This document shows, one piece after another, positions 6,952 to 10,759 of a stretch of DNA of 10,759 nt. The stretch lies in the NCBI GenBank assembly GCA_904502025.1, contig CAJGDJ010000054.1, positions 1 to 10,759 on the forward strand, read 5' to 3'. The stretch comes from an uncultured Muribaculaceae bacterium. Its GTDB lineage: Bacteria; Bacteroidota; Bacteroidia; Bacteroidales; Muribaculaceae. The stretch's first letter is position 1; each line of letters opens with the position of its first letter. Below the pieces are notes generated by a model. It ran no database searches and had not been told where the DNA came from. It worked only from the letters and a program-made list of their open reading frames with translations. Made by a program: the position numbers and the translations under genes.

Positions 6952-7434
6952 ATGCCCGATTTCCTCAGCTCTGTAGAGTTTTATGTATATGCTACGTTGG
7001 TGGCTGCAGCCATTGTGGCGTTTCTTGCCCGTCCCTCGTCAAGAGGCGAGGCTCGCCAACATTTGCTTGCCGGTGAATTGTCAAATGCCACCGGTCGCAA
7101 TTGGGGTGAGATTGCAACGGTTCAACCTGCGATATCATTAATTGTACGCGACGATGGGGCAGTGGTGCTTTTTCGTCACGGTATAGATGGAGTCTCGACA
7201 TCGGGAGCTGTGTCGTTGGCCATTACCGTTATAGGTTTTGATATCACAATCGAGGAACGTATCGTGCCGGGAAACGACATCGATGAACCTATCGACACGG
7301 CTACTTTTGTGCTCGATTTTCTTGCTCCCGACCGTTATCACTTAAAATACAACTCCTCGGCAACGTCACGTTTTGCTACAACGACATTGCTTGTGCGGCC
7401 CGACTTTAATAAACAAGTGAATTTGATAAATTAA
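6952..7434 (+). CDS. Membrane-anchored hypothetical protein downstream of mgtE
   Basis: I do not recognise this 160-residue protein. Residues about 8-27 (EFYVYATLVAAAIVAFLA) form one hydrophobic helix, most likely an uncleaved N-terminal anchor. RPSSRGEARQ follows it, so positive-inside topology is ambiguous. The rest looks like a compact beta-rich domain (AISLIVRDDGAVVLFRHG, AVSLAITVIGFDITIEERIVPG, TATFVLDFLAP), ending at about 152 with RPDFNKQVNLIN. There are no cysteines and no catalytic motif. It starts 9 bases after the mgtE stop, so the two are almost surely co-transcribed and possibly translationally coupled; a role linked to MgtE or to the envelope is inference. Codon use resembles its neighbours. 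The stop lies inside a hairpin shared with the convergent gene. Confidence 0.8.
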   Translation: MPDFLSSVEFYVYATLVAAAIVAFLARPSSRGEARQHLLAGELSNATGRNWGEIATVQPAISLIVRDDGAVVLFRHGIDGVSTSGAVSLAITVIGFDITIEERIVPGNDIDEPIDTATFVLDFLAPDRYHLKYNSSATSRFATTTLLVRPDFNKQVNLIN

Positions 7435-7459
7435 GGGAGCTTCTATAAAATTCCTTAAT
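7430..7459. terminator. Convergent hairpin spanning both stop codons
   Basis: ATTAAGGGA (7430-7438) pairs with TTCCTTAAT (7451-7459), 9 bp with one G-T wobble, around a 12-base loop. The TAA of the forward gene (7432-7434) and the TAA of the reverse gene (complement of 7455-7457) both lie in the stem. It probably acts as a weak bidirectional terminator between converging transcripts; the U-tract is poor on both sides. Confidence 0.5.
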
Positions 7460-8057
7460 CTACAGCATCTACATCAATAACTTCTTCGTCAGATGATTTC
7501 TTTATTGGGGTGCGAATTATCTTGTGCATAAACCATAACTCTATCCATGCGTTCAATGCAAAAATAATCAACCCTACACCTGATATTAATACGATATATT
7601 GAGGGCTTAGTGTTGTGTTTTCAAGATATATAATTGCAAAACCCATAGCTATTAAAACCAAAGGCATGGAGTAGAGCCAAAGGGGCAATCGGGTGGGACG
7701 GAATGCCAATGCCATGGCACATAGGTGGAAGCTGCCTCCAAGAATAAGTATGATGCCAAAAATCATTGGCAGAAAAGGTACATATAAATGGCTCCACCCA
7801 ATCATTGTAACTCCAAAAATAATACTCCCTACACTTGAAATTAAGCCTGAAAAACGTTGTATTTTTGCACTCTTATTTTCCGATTCTTTTGACGTTTTTG
7901 TCGATGCCATGACCATATTTACAATGGCGGGAATGATAAATGCAACACCCAAGGCGATTATGATGTAGGTAAACACTTCCATTGTGTAAACAATTGTGAG
8001 TGCCACACCTGCAACCATTATAAGACTTGAAATTATAAGAGCTGTTTTTGCTTTCAT
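7455..8057 (-). CDS. HdeD/DUF308-like six-helix membrane protein
   Basis: The 200-residue product is strongly hydrophobic, with six predicted transmembrane helices (about 5-24, 28-51, 69-87, 91-116, 127-145 and 153-175). They are arranged as three close pairs, the pattern of the HdeD/DUF308 family. A polar loop (STKTSKESENKSAKIQR, 52-68) separates the first pair from the rest, and the C-terminus is acidic (SSDEEVIDVDAVD). Glycine-rich helices such as GIILILGGSF (101-110) also fit. E. coli HdeD is linked to acid resistance, but most relatives have no known role, so function here is open. It is the only clear gene on the reverse strand and is probably a single-gene transcript, with a TAnnTTTG box (complement of 8163-8170) upstream and a shared hairpin at its end. 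The family call is moderate: the topology is clear but no signature residue exists. Confidence 0.82.
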   Translation of the reverse strand: MKAKTALIISSLIMVAGVALTIVYTMEVFTYIIIALGVAFIIPAIVNMVMASTKTSKESENKSAKIQRFSGLISSVGSIIFGVTMIGWSHLYVPFLPMIFGIILILGGSFHLCAMALAFRPTRLPLWLYSMPLVLIAMGFAIIYLENTTLSPQYIVLISGVGLIIFALNAWIELWFMHKIIRTPIKKSSDEEVIDVDAVD

Positions 8058-8162
8058 GTTAAATTGGTATTAATGGGTTAATATATTATAAAACGATTCA
8101 GGGAGAATGATGTTCTTTATATTTAATGCTTTCTCAAAAAGAGGTGCGATAATAATTAATCA

Positions 8163-8170
8163 CAAATTTA
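8163..8170 (-). promoter_or_regulatory. Candidate -7 box for the reverse-strand membrane gene
   Basis: On the reverse strand this reads TAAATTTG, matching TAnnTTTG, about 105 bases before the start at 8057. No clear -33 TTTG is seen. The rest of the divergent spacer (8058-8340) is A/T-rich and shows no gene. Confidence 0.35.
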
Positions 8171-8257
8171 ATGAAATATTGCGTTTTAAGAAATAAATAA
8201 CTTGCGATTAATTGAATTTGCACCAAATTTCCCCCTTTTCGATAAGGCTTTTTACAC

Positions 8258-8281
8258 AATATCTTGTAAATTTGCATTATA
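8258..8281 (+). promoter_or_regulatory. Promoter segment upstream of the YhcG-like gene (copy 1 of a 24-base exact repeat)
   Basis: It contains TAAATTTG at 8267-8274, a match to the Bacteroidota -7 box TAnnTTTG, 66 bases before the ATG at 8341. The whole 24-base segment recurs exactly at 9405-9428, before the next gene. The bases on either side of the repeat differ, including the -33 region, where no clear TTTG is present. Confidence 0.6.
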
Positions 8282-8340
8282 TCTACATTACATTGACGAA
8301 AATTAATGCCAATTAAACATTTGAATAAACGACATTTAGT

Positions 8341-9375
8341 ATGAATAGGATAGGTGTTTCAAAAATATTTGACGAAGGAGATTATAATGAGTTACTGCGA
8401 CAAGCTGTCGCAGTAATAGATGCTGCCCGTTTACAGATAGCAAAACAATTAAATAAAATAACGATATCTTCTTATTGGGAGATTGGAAAGTTATTGGCTC
8501 AACGTAAACTTGATAGCAAACATGGAGATGGTGTAGTTAATCGGCTGTCAATAGATTTGAAATCAAAGTATCCAGAAATGGGACTATCCCCAAGAAATCT
8601 GTGGGATATGAAGAAATTTTATCTTCGTTATTGTGAGGAAGATGCAAAACTGCAACAAGCTGTCGCAGTTTTGCCATGGGGGCATAACTTGCTATTAATG
8701 GGTTATGATTTATTGCCTGAACAGATAGTGTTTTATGCAAATGAAGTGTTGTCAAAAGGCTGGTCGCGTGAGATGTTGCACCACGCATTGAAAGCAGAAT
8801 ATCATCTTACAATTAAAGCAGAAGAGCAATCAAATAATTTTGCGATGGTTTTGCCGGCACAACAGGCTGAGTATGCTAATGAGATATTTCGGAATAGTTA
8901 TAATTTGGGTTTTATTGGAGCATTACAGCCTTTGAAAGAATTAGAATTAGAGCGTCGTCTTGTGAGTAAAATTACCACTTTCATAATGGAATTAGGAAGT
9001 GGATTTAGTTTTATAGGGAATCAACATGTGCTTACATTCAATGGGAAAGAATATAGGGTAGATTTGTTGTTTTTTCATAGAAGACTCCGTTCAATGGTAG
9101 CCATAGAATTGAAGATAGGAGAATTCAAACCAGAATATGTGGGCAAAATGAATTTTTACTTATCACTTTTGGATAAGTTAGAGAAAGCTCCTGATGAAAA
9201 TCCATCAATAGGTATAATTCTTTGTGCAGAGAAAGACCATTTAGATGTGGAACTTGCATTGCAAGATGTGCATAAACCTATAGGCGTTGCTGAATATCAA
9301 TATCTATTGCCTAAAAACAAATTGCAAGAATTGGTTACAGCAGAAATTAAGAAATCAAAAGAAAATGCTGACTAA
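8341..9375 (+). CDS. YhcG/DUF1016-family PD-(D/E)xK nuclease-like protein
   Basis: The 344 residues match the usual length and plan of the family. The N-terminal helical DUF1016_N part (about 10-155) has ISSYWEIGKLLAQ (42-54), YPEMGLSPRNLWDMKKFY (77-94) and LPWGHNLLLM (111-120). A C-terminal nuclease-like domain (about 185-335) follows. There GFSFIGNQ (221-228), EYRVDLLFFHRRL (237-249) and AIELKIGEFKPEYVGKMNFYL (254-274) supply the PD-(D/E)xK core, with Asp241, Glu256 and Lys258 all present, so the fold looks competent for catalysis. Members often sit in type I restriction-modification or other defence loci; none is visible here, and DNA cleavage is unproven for most. Unusual points: two copies of QAVAV (21-25 and 106-110) are encoded by near-identical palindromes, and the gene lies between exact copies of a promoter segment. 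It is probably transcribed alone and looks like an accessory gene. Confidence 0.92.
   Translation: MNRIGVSKIFDEGDYNELLRQAVAVIDAARLQIAKQLNKITISSYWEIGKLLAQRKLDSKHGDGVVNRLSIDLKSKYPEMGLSPRNLWDMKKFYLRYCEEDAKLQQAVAVLPWGHNLLLMGYDLLPEQIVFYANEVLSKGWSREMLHHALKAEYHLTIKAEEQSNNFAMVLPAQQAEYANEIFRNSYNLGFIGALQPLKELELERRLVSKITTFIMELGSGFSFIGNQHVLTFNGKEYRVDLLFFHRRLRSMVAIELKIGEFKPEYVGKMNFYLSLLDKLEKAPDENPSIGIILCAEKDHLDVELALQDVHKPIGVAEYQYLLPKNKLQELVTAEIKKSKENAD
8394..8414. repeat. Palindromic repeat inside the YhcG-like gene, copy 1
   Basis: ACTGCGAC (8394-8401) and GTCGCAGT (8407-8414) are exact inverted copies around AAGCT. The 21-base unit recurs at 8649-8669 with one difference. It encodes RQAVAV at residues 20-25. 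Confidence 0.8.
8644..8674. repeat. Palindromic repeat inside the YhcG-like gene, copy 2 (extended stem)
   Basis: The unit at 8649-8669 matches copy 1 at 20 of 21 bases, 255 bases (85 codons) downstream and in the same frame, and encodes QQAVAV at residues 105-110. Here the stem is longer: 8644-8656 pairs with 8662-8674, 12 of 13, around the same AAGCT loop. It sits just before the conserved LPWGHN motif. Confidence 0.8.
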
Positions 9376-9404
9376 ATATTTCTGAAATTTATATTTATTC
9401 AGAT

Positions 9405-9428
9405 AATATCTTGTAAATTTGCATTATA
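9405..9428 (+). promoter_or_regulatory. Promoter segment upstream of the SGNH hydrolase gene (copy 2 of a 24-base exact repeat)
   Basis: Identical to 8258-8281. TAAATTTG at 9414-9421 fits the Bacteroidota -7 box and gives a leader of about 22-28 bases to the ATG at 9450. The spacer from the YhcG-like stop (9375) is only 74 bases and has no convincing terminator. Confidence 0.65.
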
Positions 9429-9449
9429 AAATTAAACACTAATAACCCA

Positions 9450-10565
9450 ATGAAAACAATCAATAGATTATTGCTCTTGCTCGTAGTGGCAATGTTGTGT
9501 GGAGTGGTGGCTAAGGCTACCGACGAAAAACCGGTTAAGTATATCAATGCTAAAGACCTTCGCATAATTAATCGTGGGTGGACAAATACCATTCGTGACT
9601 ATGACCGTCTTCCTGCATTTCTCAAAGATAGCGTACGCGATGTGCTGTGGGAGCGTAGCCAATGCAGTTCGGGCATCGCAGTGCGTTTTGCTACAAACTC
9701 TACATCGGTGGGTGTGAAATATCGCCTATTATGGGATACTCACATGAAACACATGGCCGACACCGGCTTGAAAGGAACCGACCTTTATATCCACGAAGGC
9801 GACTCGGTGTGGCGTCATGTTAATACCAATCGCCCTTATACCGACTCGATCAAATGGTGTAAAAGCACATACGTGTCAAACGTAGAGCCTCTAATGCAGG
9901 AGTATATGGTGTATCTTCCTCTATATGATGGCATAGAAGAACTTTATATTGCAGTTGATAGCACTGCAACTATCACTTGTGGCAACCCCAACTTGATTAG
10001 TGATAAAAAGAAAATCATTGCCTACGGAACAAGTATTCTCCAAGGTGGTTGTGCTTCTCGCACAGGTATGGCTGCTACAAACATTTTGAGTCGTGAACTC
10101 AACTGCGAAATCGTGAATATCGGTATCAGTGGAGAAGGTAAAATGGACTACTGCATGGCACGTGCTATGGCTGATATTGCCGACGCCGACCTTTTCCTTC
10201 TTGACCCTATACCCAACTGCACCGAAATGATGTGCGACACCCTCACATACGATTTTGTCAACATCATTCGCAAGGCACGTCCCGATGTTCCCATTGTGAT
10301 GGTTGAAGGACCGATTTATCCATACGCTCGTTACGACAAATCAATGGGTAACTATCTCCCACGCAAAAATGCTGCATTTCGTCGCAACTACGAAAAATTG
10401 ATGGCTGAAAACCCCGATAATCTTTATTATGTGGATTGTGTAAACCTTGACGGCGTTGAAGACGACGGTACAGTTGATGGCATACACCTCACCGACCTCG
10501 GTTTCAAATACTACGCCACAAAACTCCTCCCAATCCTCCGCCCATTGGTTGACAAAATGAAATAG
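9450..10565 (+). CDS. Secreted SGNH/GDSL-family hydrolase (GxDLY + Lipase_GDSL_3 architecture)
   Basis: A signal peptide (residues 1-23: KTINR, a Leu/Val/Ala core, then cleavage after AKA) exports this 371-residue protein. Cys17 lacks a proper lipobox, and there is no T9SS tail, so the periplasm is likely. An N-terminal beta-sandwich (about 30-180) carries the GTDLYIH motif (109-115) typical of the domain that precedes this esterase type. The catalytic domain (about 187-371) opens with IIAYGTSILQGG (189-200), with Ser195 as probable nucleophile in place of the usual GDS context. NIGISGEGKMD (223-233) and LDPIPNC (251-257) follow, then DGIHLTDLG (343-351) with Asp343 and His346 of the triad. 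Such enzymes remove acyl or acetyl groups, often from glycans; the substrate cannot be told here. A promoter box lies 29 bases upstream, and the dispersed motif and hairpins follow the stop. Confidence 0.93.
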   Translation: MKTINRLLLLLVVAMLCGVVAKATDEKPVKYINAKDLRIINRGWTNTIRDYDRLPAFLKDSVRDVLWERSQCSSGIAVRFATNSTSVGVKYRLLWDTHMKHMADTGLKGTDLYIHEGDSVWRHVNTNRPYTDSIKWCKSTYVSNVEPLMQEYMVYLPLYDGIEELYIAVDSTATITCGNPNLISDKKKIIAYGTSILQGGCASRTGMAATNILSRELNCEIVNIGISGEGKMDYCMARAMADIADADLFLLDPIPNCTEMMCDTLTYDFVNIIRKARPDVPIVMVEGPIYPYARYDKSMGNYLPRKNAAFRRNYEKLMAENPDNLYYVDCVNLDGVEDDGTVDGIHLTDLGFKYYATKLLPILRPLVDKMK

Positions 10566-10580
10566 TTAGATATAGAAATT

Positions 10581-10606
10581 TATTGGTGTCCGATAAAAGT
10601 TTTCAA
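10581..10606. repeat. Dispersed repeat motif, copy B
   Basis: TATTGGTGTCCGATAAAA (10581-10598) matches 3079-3096 at 17 of 18 bases, and TTTTCAA follows at 10600-10606 as in copy A. It starts 16 bases after the SGNH stop codon and leads into paired hairpins. Confidence 0.6.
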
Positions 10607-10614
10607 TAACAAAT

Positions 10615-10674
10615 TCAACCCAAAGGGGTTGATTAGTATATAGCCGGGTTTAGCCACACAGTGGATAAGCCCGG
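10615..10674 (+). other. Two tandem hairpins after the SGNH hydrolase gene
   Basis: TCAACCC (10615-10621) pairs with GGGTTGA (10626-10632) around AAAG. CCGGGTTTAGCCAC (10644-10657) pairs with GTGGATAAGCCCGG (10661-10674) at 12 of 14 positions around ACA. Neither is followed by a T-run, so simple termination is doubtful. With the motif just upstream they form a compact structured block comparable in kind, though not in sequence, to 3116-3352. Confidence 0.6.
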
Positions 10675-10726
10675 TAATGTATTAGAGAGGTTTAGTTTCT
10701 GAAGGAAACATTAATTGTAGAGAATA

Positions 10727-10759
10727 ATGAATCTTTCAGATTCTATTCAATATAAATCC
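10727..10759 (+). CDS. Possible start of a new gene, cut by the window end
   Basis: An ATG at 10727 opens MNLSDSIQYKS and stays open to the last base, after an A/T-rich leader without a Shine-Dalgarno sequence. Only 11 codons are visible and no good TAnnTTTG box is seen nearby. The start overlaps a small palindrome (GAATC-TTTCA-GATTC, 10729-10743). Product unknown; it may be chance. Confidence 0.25.
   Translation, partial: MNLSDSIQYKS

Noticed and set aside
7693..7968. Forward-strand frame of 91 codons
   Set aside because: It is antisense to the six-helix membrane protein gene, has no promoter or family features, and shows no sign of being a real protein.
1..10759. CRISPR array, tRNA, rRNA or complete insertion sequence
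   Set aside because: No regularly spaced direct repeats, no cloverleaf or rRNA-like stretch and no transposase or integrase motif were seen on either strand.

Overview
The window looks like chromosomal DNA from a member of the Bacteroidales. The evidence is a secreted protein with a type IX secretion (Por) C-terminal tail, Bacteroidota-type promoter boxes of the form TAnnTTTG in place of E. coli -10 boxes, starts without clear Shine-Dalgarno sequences, and an rsmA-mgtE gene pair of the kind I recall from this order. A Muribaculaceae-like gut organism would fit, but the sequence alone does not settle the family.

Layout: (1) 1-3008 is the 3' part of a large T9SS-exported protein gene, closed by a strong terminator hairpin. 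(2) 3009-3746 has no gene but is highly structured. It holds a dispersed 18-base motif that recurs at 10581, a 237-bp element bounded by 38-bp imperfect inverted repeats with nested hairpins, a 15-bp dyad, and a further fold around 3511-3601. (3) 3747-4491 is a two-gene cassette: a small zeta-toxin-like P-loop kinase whose 3' end overlaps a 59-codon gene, a candidate antitoxin or partner. (4) 4757-7434 is a housekeeping run: rsmA (16S rRNA dimethyltransferase), mgtE (Mg2+ channel/transporter) and a membrane-anchored protein of unknown function. (5) 7455-8057, on the opposite strand, encodes a six-helix HdeD/DUF308-like membrane protein; one hairpin spanning both stop codons separates it from the previous operon. 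(6) 8341-9375 is a solitary YhcG/DUF1016 PD-(D/E)xK nuclease-family gene. It lies between two exact 24-base copies of a promoter segment and carries two near-identical palindromes in its coding sequence. (7) 9450-10565 is a secreted SGNH/GDSL hydrolase. A second copy of the dispersed motif and two hairpins follow it. A possible new gene begins at 10727.

The housekeeping block (rsmA-mgtE-160 aa protein) probably forms one transcript. The zeta-like pair and the YhcG nuclease look like accessory genes, each bordered by repeats. The points most worth a second look are the zeta-like kinase with its overlapping small partner, the promoter duplication around the nuclease gene, the palindromes inside that gene, and the repeat-bounded structured DNA at 3079-3352 with its relative at 10581-10674.
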